This document shows positions 8,619 through 17,057 of a stretch of 64,000 nt of DNA, one piece after another (the first letter of the stretch is position 1; each line of letters starts with the position of its first letter). This DNA comes from Amycolatopsis sp. Lineage in GTDB: Bacteria > Actinomycetota > Actinomycetes > Mycobacteriales > Pseudonocardiaceae. The position numbers were made by a program, and so were the translations under genes. A model generated the notes under the pieces. The model saw only the letters and a list, made by a program, of their open reading frames with translations, made no database searches and was not told the origin of the DNA. The DNA is taken from the NCBI RefSeq assembly GCF_025464955.1, contig NZ_JAODNM010000098.1, positions 1-64,000 of the forward strand, written 5' to 3'.

Positions 8619-8642
8619 TTGGCTGTCGGCACCGACAGCCAA
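8619..8642. promoter_or_regulatory. 24-bp palindrome between crotonase and SDR genes
   Basis: TTGGCTGTCGG (8619-8629) and CCGACAGCCAA (8632-8642) are perfect inverted 11-bp arms with a 2-nt centre, 87 bp upstream of the SDR start. It could be an operator or a hairpin; it directly follows the dispersed repeat. No second copy was noticed. Confidence 0.4.
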
Positions 8643-8728
8643 CCAGGCCCCCAGCAGTAGCTCATCTGTTGTGCTACAGGCTTGTCCGCCATCATCCCGA
8701 CCCATCTGCCGAAGGGAAACCCACACCG

Positions 8729-9559
8729 ATGAAGACCACTCTCGCTGGGCACACACTGCTCATGTCCGGGGGCAGCCGCGGCATCGGACTGGCCATCGGC
8801 ATCGCGGCAGGGCGCCTCGGAGCCAATGTCGTGCTGCTGGCCAAGACCGACACGCCGAATCCAAAGCTTCCAGGCACCGTGCACACAGCGGCCGCCGAAA
8901 TCGAGGCGGCGGGCGGGTCCGCGCTGGCTGTCGTCGGCGACGTACGCGACGAAACATCTGTCCAGGCGGCAGTCGCCCAGACCATCGACCGATTCGGCGG
9001 CATCGACATCTGCCTCAACAACGCCAGCGCGATCGATCTGCTCGGCACCGAAAACCTCGCGGTGAAGAAATTCGACCTGATGCAGCAGATCCAGCTGCGC
9101 GGCACCTACCTGCTCACCCGCGCAGCCCTCCCCTATCTCCGCAAATCCCCCAACCCGCACATCCTTTCGCTGTCGCCGCCACTGAACCTCGATCCCAAGT
9201 GGCTCGGCGCGCACCCGGCCTACACCGTAGCGAAATACGGTATGACCATCCTTACTCTCGGTTGGGCCGAGGAGTACCGCGATGCGCGGGTGGCCGCGAA
9301 TTGCCTGTGGCCACAGAGTCTCATCGCCACCGCCGCCGTGCAGAATCTATTCGGCGGAGACCGGGCGATGAGCACCGCGCGCCGCCCCGAGATCGTCGCC
9401 GACGCCGCGATGCTCATCCTCACCCGTCCGGCTGCCGAACACACTGGTAACACCTACGTCGACGTCGACGTCCTTGCCGCACACGGTGTCACCGACCTGT
9501 CCGGCTATGGGCCAACCACCGGCCTCGTGTACGACATCTTCCTCGACCCGCCCCGCTGA
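8729..9559 (+). CDS. Short-chain dehydrogenase/reductase, HSDL2-like
   Basis: 276 residues. The cofactor motif GGSRGIG is near residues 12-18, NNAS near 94, and the catalytic pair in AYTVAKYGM (Tyr, Lys). The sequence LLAKTDTPNPKLPGTVHTAA and the N/C-terminal layout resemble the peroxisomal hydroxysteroid-dehydrogenase-like 2 group, whose members act on 3-hydroxyacyl or steroid substrates that remain undefined. ATG 8729 follows GAAGGGAAACC. It sits between crotonase genes 205 bp downstream of one and 32 bp upstream of another, consistent with a beta-oxidation role. Confidence 0.8.
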   Translation: MKTTLAGHTLLMSGGSRGIGLAIGIAAGRLGANVVLLAKTDTPNPKLPGTVHTAAAEIEAAGGSALAVVGDVRDETSVQAAVAQTIDRFGGIDICLNNASAIDLLGTENLAVKKFDLMQQIQLRGTYLLTRAALPYLRKSPNPHILSLSPPLNLDPKWLGAHPAYTVAKYGMTILTLGWAEEYRDARVAANCLWPQSLIATAAVQNLFGGDRAMSTARRPEIVADAAMLILTRPAAEHTGNTYVDVDVLAAHGVTDLSGYGPTTGLVYDIFLDPPR

Positions 9560-9591
9560 CCGAACCGTGCGATCCAGAAGGAGTCGAAAAG

Positions 9592-10362
9592 GTGTCTAAC
9601 CAAAACGAACCTGTGTTGTCACGTCGCGAAGAGGCGGTACAGGTCTTGACCCTGAACAACCCTTCGAAACGCAACGCGATCAGTCTGGCGATGCGGGCGG
9701 CGCTCCGCGACCACCTCAACCGGGCGGAGCCGGATGTCCGCGCGATCGTCCTGACGGGTGCCGAAAGCTACTTCAGCCCCGGAGGCGACTTCAGCGACAG
9801 ACGAGGGCCCGAGGCCGAGCGCGAGCGTTTCGAACACTTCACGGCCATCATCGACATGATGGTCGCCGGGAACCGTCCGGTTATCGCGGCCGTGGAGGGC
9901 GGCGCCCAAGGAGCGGGCCTTGGTCTGGTCGCCGCGAGCGACTATGTGGTATGCGGCGAAAGCGCCGCGCTGGCGGCTTCGTTCGTCAAACTGGGATTGA
10001 CGGCTGACGCAGGGCTGTCCTGGTCTCTGCCGCAGCGCATCGGCGTTGCGCGGGCTCGCAGGATGGTCCTGAGCGGTGAGAGTCTGGATGCGACTACGGC
10101 CCATTCTTGGGGGCTCGTCGACGAGATCGTCGGAGACGGGGAGGCGGAGCGCCGCGCACTCGAAGTGGCCAAGCTCTGGTCCTCGCGCGCTCCGCTCGCC
10201 GTCGGAAACTTGAAGCGTGTTTTTGCTCGGGGCCAGTTGTCTCATCGCGATGCGCTCGCGCAAGAAGGCATCGATCAGCGCACGCTGATGGGGACTCGCG
10301 ACACCATGGAGGCGCTGGTCGCGTTCCGGGAAAAACGCAAACCCGTGTTCGAGGGGCGTTGA
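9592..10362 (+). CDS. Enoyl-CoA hydratase/isomerase family protein, PaaG-like
   Basis: 256 residues from GTG 9592 (preceded by AGAAGGAG). Oxyanion segments are YFSPGGDFSD and GGAQGAGLGLVAASD. The motif LTADAGLSWSLP matches the Asp-containing GLVPDAGxxWLLP signature of PaaG-type isomerases (epoxide/ring isomerases and delta3-delta2 isomerases) rather than a hydratase. It could shift a double bond so that the neighbouring enzymes can continue degradation. It is in the same run as the SDR (32 bp upstream) and the next crotonase. Confidence 0.8.
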   Translation: MSNQNEPVLSRREEAVQVLTLNNPSKRNAISLAMRAALRDHLNRAEPDVRAIVLTGAESYFSPGGDFSDRRGPEAERERFEHFTAIIDMMVAGNRPVIAAVEGGAQGAGLGLVAASDYVVCGESAALAASFVKLGLTADAGLSWSLPQRIGVARARRMVLSGESLDATTAHSWGLVDEIVGDGEAERRALEVAKLWSSRAPLAVGNLKRVFARGQLSHRDALAQEGIDQRTLMGTRDTMEALVAFREKRKPVFEGR

Positions 10363-10490
10363 CGCACATGACGAGGAGCCGACCGGCCTCGCCGAACCAG
10401 GAACCTTGAACCTTGACGAACGTGTGTGCGGAGCGTGCTGCAAAGCTCAGTTTTCGACTCGAATCACCAGGGACGAAGGGTCACAGTCGT

Positions 10491-11258
10491 ATGAGTGCCG
10501 ATAAAGTAACACTGTCGATCGACGATCACGTTGCGGTCGTGGAGACGCATAGTCCACCCGCGAACTTCTTGAATCGCGACGTGCTCGCAGCGATCGCGGA
10601 CGCAGGCGAGGAGGCTCAATCCGCTGGGGCCCGCGCGATCGTGCTGTGCGCGGAGGGTCGCCACTTCTGTGCTGGACTGAACCTCAGCGACAGGTCCGGC
10701 CAAGTCGATCCCCGCGATGCCGCAGCGGCTGTCTATCACCAGGGAATGCGGATCTTCGCGCTCGAGCTGCCCGTGATCGCAGCTGTCCAGGGGACCGCCC
10801 TCGGAGGCGGTCTCGGACTCGCATGCGCTGCCGACTTCCGGGTCGCCAGTCCCGAGACGCGGTTCGAAGCCAACTTCGCACGGGTCGGCTTTCATCACGG
10901 ATTCGCACTGAGTGTCAGCCTTCCGCGGATCGTCGGGAATCAGCACGCCGCCTTCATGCTGTACAGCGGTGCTGAGGTCAGGGGCGAGCAAGCGCATCGA
11001 ATAGGCCTGGCTGATCGCCTCGTCGCCCATGGTGACATACGGGACCAGGCGATCGATCTTGCGCAGGAGATAGCTGCCCGCGCGCCGCTGGCTGTGAAAT
11101 CGATGCGACGCACATTGCGCCAGGACCTCATCACACAGCTCGACAAGGTCCTGGAGCATGAACTTGACGAGCAAGCCCAGCTCTGGCGGACCGAGGATTG
11201 TGCGATCGGGATTCAGAGTGCTCGGGAGCGTCAGGTGCCGACCTTCGTTGGCCGCTGA
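10491..11258 (+). CDS. Enoyl-CoA hydratase/isomerase family protein
   Basis: 255 residues from ATG 10491, chosen for the GACGAAGGG sequence 11-18 bp upstream. The oxyanion segments RHFCAGLNLSD and GTALGGGLGLACAADF are clear. The region after them reads ANFARVGFHHGFALSVSLP, so the usual catalytic Glu pair is again not visible. Third crotonase of the run; the paralogues are diverged rather than recent copies. Which acyl-CoA it handles is not indicated. Confidence 0.8.
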   Translation: MSADKVTLSIDDHVAVVETHSPPANFLNRDVLAAIADAGEEAQSAGARAIVLCAEGRHFCAGLNLSDRSGQVDPRDAAAAVYHQGMRIFALELPVIAAVQGTALGGGLGLACAADFRVASPETRFEANFARVGFHHGFALSVSLPRIVGNQHAAFMLYSGAEVRGEQAHRIGLADRLVAHGDIRDQAIDLAQEIAARAPLAVKSMRRTLRQDLITQLDKVLEHELDEQAQLWRTEDCAIGIQSARERQVPTFVGR

Positions 11259-11448
11259 CCAGGCACGCGCCGGGGGCGCCGTTGCAGGCGCCGTGTTCCT
11301 TCTGCCACTCTCGAGGAAGAACAGGGCCTGGGCTTTACCCAGGGTGACAGCTGATCGGGTTCACGGCGACGAAGTCGACGGTTGAGGTCCAGATCCACCC
11401 TTCCCCATCAGCCGAACACAGTGATACGCACGCTTGCAGGCGACATGA

Positions 11449-11567
11449 ATATACTAGTGACTTGCATCACTGGTCATAACGCGATAGCCTTGGCACGGAC
11501 AGCACGTCAGAGGGAAACGACAATGACGAGCAGAACCGTCGGTGGCAATCAGATAACCCCGCATAAA
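11449..11567 (+). pseudogene. Copied VOC-gene promoter and first codons, truncated
   Basis: From ATATACTAGTGACTTGC through the start codon at 11523 and the residues MTSRTVGGNQITP, this stretch aligns with 16278-16393 (ATATACCAGCGACTTGC, start at 16354, MTNRTVDGDQVSP), with shared blocks CGATAGCCTTGG and CACGTCAGAGGG. About three quarters of bases match and the spacing differs by 2 nt. Homology stops at codon 13; a palindrome follows at once. The VOC gene body is gone and an acyl-CoA dehydrogenase gene starts 47 bp further on, so the copied promoter probably now drives it. Confidence 0.65.
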
Positions 11568-11577
11568 GTTTTATGCG
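11560..11577. repeat. Perfect palindrome at the truncation point
   Basis: CGCATAAA (11560-11567) and TTTATGCG (11570-11577) are exact inverted 8-bp arms around GT. It lies where homology to the intact VOC gene ends, so it may mark the recombination site or be a scar of an excised element. Confidence 0.5.
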
Positions 11578-11613
11578 CGTAGTCAAGGCGAGCCTCAAGC
11601 GAAGCGAGGGCCA

Positions 11614-12789
11614 GTGGATTTTCGAGATACACCCGCCGAAGCCGCTTTTCGGTCCGACCTGCGCGCCTGGTTTCGGAGCGACGGATCGAACGGCGAAAGG
11701 TGGGACCTGAACGTTCCAGCCGACGTCGTGGCAGCACGAGCTTGGAGCAGCTCGTTGCACGATGCAGGGTATGCCGGGCTGACGTGGCCTGTCGAGTACG
11801 GCGGTCGCGGGCTCGACCCGACTTATCAGGCGATCTTTTACGACGAAATGGTGGCGGAGCGCGCCCCCGTGCATGTCGGCATAATCGGACTCAACATGGC
11901 AGGGCCGACCATCATCGCGTGGGGCACCGCCCAACAGAAAGAGCGCTTCTTGGCGCCCCTGCTCGCCGCCCAGGAGCTCTGGTGCCAGGGCTTCTCCGAA
12001 CCTGGCAGCGGATCCGATCTGGCAGGTGCGGCAACGCGCGCCGTACTCGACGGCGATCACTGGGTGATCAACGGACAGAAGGTGTGGTCCTCACACGCGC
12101 ACATCGCAGACTGGTGCATCCTGCTGGTCCGCACCGACACGACCGTTCCTAAGCACAAGGGACTTTCGTTTCTTCTCGTCGATATGCATTCGGCAGGAAT
12201 CGAAGTGCGGCCGCTGCGGCAGTTGACCGGCGAACCGGAGTTCAACGAAATCTTCTTTACTGATGTTCGGATCCCGCGTGAGTCGATGCTCGGACAACCC
12301 GGTGATGGCTGGGACGTCGCGATGACCACACTGATGCACGAGCGTGGCACTTTGGGTTTCCTCTTCGCCGCGGGACTGCAGTCCAATCTCTCCCGGTTGG
12401 TCGAATTCGTGGCGGAGACCGCCGCCGACGGCAGCACTCCCGCCGCCGACCCCACGGTCCGCATCGAGGTGGCACGCGAATGGGTTGCGGTCCAGGCGCT
12501 CAAGTTCACGAATTACCGGTCGCTCAGTCGATTGCTCGAGACGGGGATTCCTGGCCCGGAGTCGTCGATTACCAAAATCGCCTGGGCAGAGTCGAACCAG
12601 CGGATAACCACGTTGGCAACCCGGTTGCAAGGCATGGCAGGAGGACTGGCCGACGAATCTGCGGCCTGGAATGGCTTCTGGCAGCAGCAACAATTACGTA
12701 GTCGCGGAAACAGTATTGAGGGCGGCACCTCAGAAATCCTGCGGAACATCGTCGCCGAGCGAGTTCTGAATCTGCCGCGCGGCCGCTGA
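11614..12789 (+). CDS. Acyl-CoA dehydrogenase, probable alpha subunit of a two-gene enzyme
   Basis: 391 residues from GTG 11614. FAD/substrate motifs include WCQGFSEPGSGSDLAGAATR (about 128-147), VINGQKVWSSHA, and the C-terminal IEGGTSEILRNIVAERVL with the Glu expected to act as base. It introduces a 2,3-double bond into an acyl-CoA. The next gene encodes a shorter, more diverged dehydrogenase 28 bp downstream. This arrangement is known from the alpha2-beta2 steroid side-chain enzymes of mycobacteria (FadE28-FadE29 type), so a bulky substrate is likely. Its promoter region is the copied VOC promoter at 11449. Confidence 0.85.
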   Translation: MDFRDTPAEAAFRSDLRAWFRSDGSNGERWDLNVPADVVAARAWSSSLHDAGYAGLTWPVEYGGRGLDPTYQAIFYDEMVAERAPVHVGIIGLNMAGPTIIAWGTAQQKERFLAPLLAAQELWCQGFSEPGSGSDLAGAATRAVLDGDHWVINGQKVWSSHAHIADWCILLVRTDTTVPKHKGLSFLLVDMHSAGIEVRPLRQLTGEPEFNEIFFTDVRIPRESMLGQPGDGWDVAMTTLMHERGTLGFLFAAGLQSNLSRLVEFVAETAADGSTPAADPTVRIEVAREWVAVQALKFTNYRSLSRLLETGIPGPESSITKIAWAESNQRITTLATRLQGMAGGLADESAAWNGFWQQQQLRSRGNSIEGGTSEILRNIVAERVLNLPRGR

Positions 12790-12817
12790 CGCGGCGACCG
12801 ACCAACCAGGAGCCATC

Positions 12818-13885
12818 GTGGACTTCACACTGTCCGAAGAGCAAGAACTGCTGCGCAAATCTGCTGCCGAATTCCTCGCAAAGCGAGCTCCGGTCGAAAG
12901 ATCGATACTGTTCATCGATGACGACGGGGCCGGCTGGGATCCCGCCATCTGGCGCGAGATTACGGCACTCGGTTGGCTCGACGATGAACTCGACCTGCTG
13001 GACCAAGCCGTGCTGGTCGAAGAATGCGGCGCTGTGCTGCTACCTGCGCCGCTCTTCTCCACGTTTGTCGCGATGTTGGCCGGTGTCGAATCACCCCTGC
13101 GGCAACGCGGCATGGCCCGAGAAGGAGGATTGACCCTCGCCTGGGCAGAGAAGGGGCGCGGATTCGGCCTTACCGACGCCCTGTCCTCAGGCGCGACAGT
13201 CGTCAGCGACGCGACGATCACGGGCGGCAAGACGCTCGTCACCGACGCTGCCAAGGTCAGCGGATTCGTAGTCGTAGCGCACGATCATGATGGCCCGCAG
13301 TTGGTCTACGTCGACGCGTCCGATGTCCGTGTCCGCCCCCAGTCGACCTTGGACCGGTCGAGGCCGCTCGCCGACATCGAACTGGCTGGCGCATCACCAC
13401 TCCGGCTGATCCCGTCGGCAGATGTCGTGGACGCGGTCGCCTCCATGGAACATCGGGCGTATGCGCTGGCCGCCGCCGAGTCCCTCGGCGTCGGACGGTC
13501 AGCGCTCGACCTAGGATTAACTCAGGCGCGCGAGCGGAGCCAATTCGGTAAGCCCATCGGCGCCTACCAAGCGGTGTCGCACCGGCTGGTCGATGCATAC
13601 GCCGAACTTGAACTCGCACGATCACTGACCTATTGGGCGGTACACAGCCTGCAGACAGGCAACAACAACCGCGCGACGGCATGCGCCGCCGCGAAGGTGG
13701 CCGCGACTGCCGCGGCCGTTCACGCCTGCGAGGCGGCGATCCAAATCACCGGCGGTCTCGGCATGACCTGGGACCACATCGCCCACCGACTTTACAAACG
13801 AGCCATGTCTCTACAGTCGTACATGGCCGGCGAGCGACGCCTCTACCAAGACATCGCCGATGCAGTTCTTTCACGAAGCGCCTAG
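12818..13885 (+). CDS. Acyl-CoA dehydrogenase, probable beta subunit
   Basis: 355 residues, MDFTLSEEQELLRKSAAEFL at the N-terminus and SQFGKPIGAYQAVSHRLVD in the helical C-terminal domain, ending with GLGMTWDHIAHRLYKRAM. The FAD-binding middle is reduced and lacks the SEPxAGSD motif, as in the partner subunits of heterotetrameric acyl-CoA dehydrogenases. It is 28 bp downstream of the alpha subunit with a matching start, so the two are co-translated. Alone it is unlikely to bind FAD fully; with the upstream protein it should form one active enzyme. Confidence 0.85.
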   Translation: MDFTLSEEQELLRKSAAEFLAKRAPVERSILFIDDDGAGWDPAIWREITALGWLDDELDLLDQAVLVEECGAVLLPAPLFSTFVAMLAGVESPLRQRGMAREGGLTLAWAEKGRGFGLTDALSSGATVVSDATITGGKTLVTDAAKVSGFVVVAHDHDGPQLVYVDASDVRVRPQSTLDRSRPLADIELAGASPLRLIPSADVVDAVASMEHRAYALAAAESLGVGRSALDLGLTQARERSQFGKPIGAYQAVSHRLVDAYAELELARSLTYWAVHSLQTGNNNRATACAAAKVAATAAAVHACEAAIQITGGLGMTWDHIAHRLYKRAMSLQSYMAGERRLYQDIADAVLSRSA

Positions 13886-14233
13886 CATCCACGTACGATC
13901 TCACCCGCAGCGCGCCGATGCCCCCGAAGGGCCGCCGCAGCTGTCGTGCCTGAACCGAGTGTCCGGATGGCGCCGCAGCTCGACGAGCTGTGCTGGTTCT
14001 GTCCCGAGCTTCGCATCTTCTTTGCGCCACGGACCGAACCGTGGGAAGACCTGGTCGTCGAGCTCATGCTCGAGTAGCCGAACCTCTCCCACTCCACCAG
14101 CGCGTTTGCGCCGCGTTGGGTTCCACAGGCCGTCATCGACTGCACCGCTCGCAAGGCGCCGAAAAGTGCCTTCTCCGACTGCTACGCTGTCAGCCTCTTG
14201 TCGGAGCGGGTGTTCTCTGACCTCGATGCTGTC
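13886..14233. other. No intact gene; possible unrecognised coding scrap
   Basis: A protein-like frame from ATG 13967 (MAPQLDELCWFCPEL and on) meets TAG at 14075-14077 and continues in frame as FAPRWVPQAVIDCTARKAP and SLLSERVFSDLD to about 14230. I do not recognise it. Because it is interrupted and lies next to insertion-sequence scraps, it is probably debris. Confidence 0.25.
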
Positions 14234-14497
14234 TCACAAGTGCGAGGAACGGGTCGGCGCAAGCGACAGCCGGACCAGCGCCGCGAACACCGCCCGATCG
14301 GCCCAATCCAGGCGTGGCTTCGGGGTGGCTCTGCGAGGAACGGCGACCTCGTGACGCAGGATAGGCAGCTCAATGTCTTTGGACGCCGACCCGCGGCCTC
14401 GTAGCAACAGCCAGCCGAGAATCCGGACAAAGAGCAAATACAGTAGGCGGTACGACACACCCGCGATCATGCCCCGCCGCCGGAGCGCACCGATCAT
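14234..14497 (-). pseudogene. IS481/integrase-type transposase, N-terminal fragment
   Basis: The minus frame gives YRLLYLLFVRILGWLLLRGR then KDIELPILRHEVAVPRR and PKPRLDWADRAVFAALVRL, the characteristic start of a family of actinobacterial integrase-core transposases (LRHEVAVLRR..RPRLxWADRAVLAAL). It stops after about 85 residues, before the DDE domain. A similar N-terminal scrap occurs at 50690-50812. Confidence 0.6.
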
Positions 14498-14559
14498 CGC
14501 AGCTCACAGGCCCAGGCTGACTTCCGAAACCCGACAGGGGCGGCCGGGCACTGGTCGGC

Positions 14560-14690
14560 GGCCCGGACCGGGTCGTAGCCGCGACGATCCGCAAGACCCT
14601 CCGACAGCACCGACTGCCACCCGCACCCACGCGCAGTACCGACCAGACCTGGCCTTCCTACGCGCACACGCCAAGACCCGACTAGCCGTC
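14560..14690 (+). pseudogene. Transposase/integrase linker fragment on the opposite strand
   Basis: The plus frame through 14572 reads VVAATIRKTLRQHRLPPAP then TRSTDQTWPSYARTRQD, like the VAASTVxxILxxxGIxPAPxR..TWxxFLRxQ linker that precedes the DDE domain in the same transposase family. It is divergent to the N-terminal scrap at 14234-14497, so the two pieces come from an inversion or from two elements. Confidence 0.35.
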
Positions 14691-14824
14691 GATCTTCCGA
14701 GGTACCCAGCTAACTGCGCGCCCGGCGGGGGGTCAACCGGGGTGTGATCCAGGACGCCGATCAGGCCGCTGGCTCCGCGACCTCCGGCGGACCAGGTTGA
14801 GCCAGATCGCCCTCGTCAGCAGGC

Positions 14825-15274
14825 CTAGCGGGGAGTCAGTACCAGCATCGGGATCTGTCGCGAAACCCTACGCTGGTAAATCTCGTACTGCCCGCGGAAG
14901 TTCGTGTTGGCGATCTGCCACAGCCGGGCATAGTCCGGGTCGTCGGGCAGCACCTGCCTGGCGGTAACCCCGAACCGCTTCGGGCCGACGTTGACCTCAA
15001 CGTCGGGGTTGGCCTTCAGATTGTGATACCAGCCCGGGGACCGGGGATTGCCACCGTTCGACGCCACGAGCAGGTAGGTGTCATCGTCGCGAAAATAGAC
15101 GAGCGACGTGGATCGCGCCTGGCCGGTCTTCGCGCCGATCGTGTGCAACAACAGGTTCGGCGGTGTGCCCGGTATGAACCGATGCCCGATCCGTCCATTG
15201 GTGCCCTTGTAGACTGCGTTGTGTATGCGTAGAACCCGCACTCCGATCTTCTCGACCCATCGGGGAGTGTCCAT
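14825..15274 (-). CDS. Deazaflavin-dependent oxidoreductase, nitroreductase (Ddn) family
   Basis: 149 residues from ATG 15274 (GAAGAAGGGC upstream). The core LLLHTIGAKTGQARSTSLVY then FRDDDTYLLVASNGGNPRSPGWYHNLKANP is the split-barrel F420-binding pattern of the Ddn-like family; PDVEVNVG and VLTPR complete it. Such enzymes use reduced F420 for low-potential reductions, often of quinones or unsaturated compounds. It lies 62 bp downstream of the SDR gene on the same strand and is probably co-transcribed with it from the operator region at 16165. Confidence 0.8.
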   Translation of the reverse strand: MDTPRWVEKIGVRVLRIHNAVYKGTNGRIGHRFIPGTPPNLLLHTIGAKTGQARSTSLVYFRDDDTYLLVASNGGNPRSPGWYHNLKANPDVEVNVGPKRFGVTARQVLPDDPDYARLWQIANTNFRGQYEIYQRRVSRQIPMLVLTPR

Positions 15275-15336
15275 GAAGTCTGCCCTTCTTCCATTCTTAT
15301 GTGATGTCGGAGGCCTATTGGCGGGGTACGGTGATG

Positions 15337-16104
15337 TCAGAACAAGCTGTAGCCGCCATCGATCGTCAGGGTGTCTCCGGTGTGATAAGCACTGGCGGGG
15401 CTGGCCAGGTAGGCCGCAACGGCTTCGAAGTCGTCCGGCTGTCCCCAACGGCGGGCGGGAATGCGCGCTTGGACCACCTCACTGAACCGCTCCCTCGCGA
15501 ACAGCCCGTCGGTCATGGGGGTTTCGATCCAGCCGGGCAACACCGAGTTGGCGCGGATGCGGTATTTGGCGAGTTCGACGGCGATCGAGTTCATGATGGC
15601 GATCAGCCCAGCCTTGCTGGCCCCGTAGGCCTGGCCGCGCGGAACACCTTGGCGGGCAGCGAGACTCGCGGTGGCCACCAGGCTGCCGCCGTCGCCCTGC
15701 GCGATCATGACCTTCGCGGCCTCGCGCAGGGTGACGAAGGAACCCTCGAGGTTGATGGAGGTGACCCGACGGAAGTCCGCGAGACTCGTCTCCGCGAACG
15801 ACGCGGCCCCTTGGGCTACACCAGCATTGACGAAACACGAATCAATGCGTCCCAATTCAGCGGCGGTGCGCCCGATCGCCTCGACAACCTGTTGTTCGTC
15901 GCCGACATCGCAGCGCAGAGCCAGCACTCGACCGCCGTGACCGCCCAGTTGAGCGGCCGCCGCGTCGTTCCGCTCCGTATTGCGACCAAGGATGCAGACG
16001 TCGGCGCCCGCCTTCGCCAGCCCGCGGGCAAAGCCCAGGCCGATTCCGGAGTTGCCGCCGGTGATGACGGCGACATGGCCACTGAGATCGAACATCGGTG
16101 TCAT
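15337..16104 (-). CDS. Short-chain dehydrogenase/reductase
   Basis: 255 residues. Cofactor motif TGGNSGIG at about 15-22, VNAG near 90, catalytic Ser in ATASLAAR, Tyr/Lys in AYGASKAG, and a GWIETPM loop. Typical of FabG/3-hydroxyacyl or alcohol dehydrogenases. It starts 35 bp downstream of the region's best palindrome (16165-16189) with a -10-like TATACGATA next to it, so it is probably repressed by the protein binding there, together with the Ddn-like gene that follows. Confidence 0.85.
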   Translation of the reverse strand: MTPMFDLSGHVAVITGGNSGIGLGFARGLAKAGADVCILGRNTERNDAAAAQLGGHGGRVLALRCDVGDEQQVVEAIGRTAAELGRIDSCFVNAGVAQGAASFAETSLADFRRVTSINLEGSFVTLREAAKVMIAQGDGGSLVATASLAARQGVPRGQAYGASKAGLIAIMNSIAVELAKYRIRANSVLPGWIETPMTDGLFARERFSEVVQARIPARRWGQPDDFEAVAAYLASPASAYHTGDTLTIDGGYSLF

Positions 16105-16164
16105 CGAAGGGATCCTTCGGTCGCGGGCAGCACTGCCTCAGCAGCTGGACAACGCCGCCGTATC

Positions 16165-16189
16165 GTATACGCAAGTCGCTTGCGTATAC
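16165..16189. promoter_or_regulatory. Near-perfect operator palindrome, divergent promoter
   Basis: Arms GTATACGCAAG (16165-16175) and CTTGCGTATAC (16179-16189) are exact inverted repeats around TCG. It is the strongest copy of the recurrent GCAAGTCRCTTGC site and lies between the minus-strand SDR (start 16104) and the plus-strand VOC gene. The length and symmetry are typical of TetR-family operators. Confidence 0.65.
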
Positions 16190-16277
16190 TAGTGGCACTC
16201 TCAATCTCGTTCAACAGTGAGCGGGAGGGGGCGCGGCCGGCAGGGTCTCCATGCGTGACGAGGTGCATGTGACACGG

Positions 16278-16353
16278 ATATACCAGCGACTTGCGTAATT
16301 GATCGTGATTCGATAGCCTTGGTGCACGAACAACACGTCAGAGGGAGGCAACC
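16278..16353 (+). promoter_or_regulatory. VOC-gene promoter with half operator, source of a copied segment
   Basis: ATATACCAGCGACTTGCGTA (16278-16297) carries the right half of the operator (GCGACTTGC). CGATAGCCTTGG and the Shine-Dalgarno-like GAGGGAGG follow before ATG 16354. The same stretch, diverged, is found at 11449-11522. Confidence 0.45.
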
Positions 16354-16992
16354 ATGACGAACAGGACCGTCGATGGCGATCAGGTGAGCCCATACCGACT
16401 CGCGCACTTGGTGTTGCGGGTGTCCAGCCTGGAGCGCAGCGTCGCGTGGTATTCCGAAGTGCTCGGTGCGCGTGTGGTGGGTTCCGGTGGCTTTTTCGCC
16501 GGACTCACCTACGACGAGGAGCACCACCGGATCGCCTTCATCGAAGTAGCCGGAACCGCCCGCGAGACGGAGACCTTCGGCGCCAGCGCCGTGGTGGAAG
16601 ATGAGGCCGAGCGCGCCGCCGCGGCCGGCGCCGACGCCATACAGTTCTCCACCGAACCCGGACTCGAACACGTCGCGTTCACCTACGACAGCCTCGGTGG
16701 CCTTCTCAACACCTACGTGCGGCTGCGCGACCATGACATCAAGCCGATCCTCTCCATCAATCATGGCCCGACGACGTCGCTCTACTACAGCGATCCCGAC
16801 GGCTTCCGAGTGGAACTTCAGATCGACAACCTGCCGATGGGTACCGCTCAAGAATTTGTTGACTCTCAGACGAACATGGTCGGTATCCCCATCGATCCCG
16901 AAGAGCTGCTGCGGCGCTACGAAGCGGGAGAACCGGTACAGACACTGGTGACCTGGGAAGCGTGGCGCCAGCCCGAACCGGCCACGTCTTAG
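16354..16992 (+). CDS. VOC-family (extradiol-dioxygenase fold) protein
   Basis: 212 residues with two vicinal-oxygen-chelate modules in one domain. Metal-site positions are in YRLAHLVLRV (His near 18), EHVAFTYD (His near 106) and LYYSDPDGFRVELQ (Glu near 152), a complete 2-His-1-Glu set. Known relatives cleave catechols or act as fosfomycin/glyoxalase-type enzymes; the ring-cleavage type is the natural fit to the nearby degradative genes, but the substrate is not shown. The gene is divergent from the SDR under the shared operator. Confidence 0.8.
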   Translation: MTNRTVDGDQVSPYRLAHLVLRVSSLERSVAWYSEVLGARVVGSGGFFAGLTYDEEHHRIAFIEVAGTARETETFGASAVVEDEAERAAAAGADAIQFSTEPGLEHVAFTYDSLGGLLNTYVRLRDHDIKPILSINHGPTTSLYYSDPDGFRVELQIDNLPMGTAQEFVDSQTNMVGIPIDPEELLRRYEAGEPVQTLVTWEAWRQPEPATS

Positions 16993-17010
16993 CGATTCCC
17001 TACTACACCA

Positions 17011-17057
17011 GCGAAGTCTGACAGAAAGGCTCACATACCTCTTCTGTCAGACTTCGC
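17011..17057. terminator. Long hairpin after the VOC gene
   Basis: GCGAAGTCTGACAGAA (17011-17026) and TTCTGTCAGACTTCGC (17042-17057) form a perfect 16-bp stem with a 15-nt loop, 19 bp past the VOC stop. It has no T-tract, as is usual in actinobacteria. Confidence 0.7.

Noticed and set aside
15301..16272. 323-codon plus frame opposite the SDR and Ddn-like genes
   Set aside because: Composition and lack of motifs mark it as antisense; it also spans the operator palindrome.
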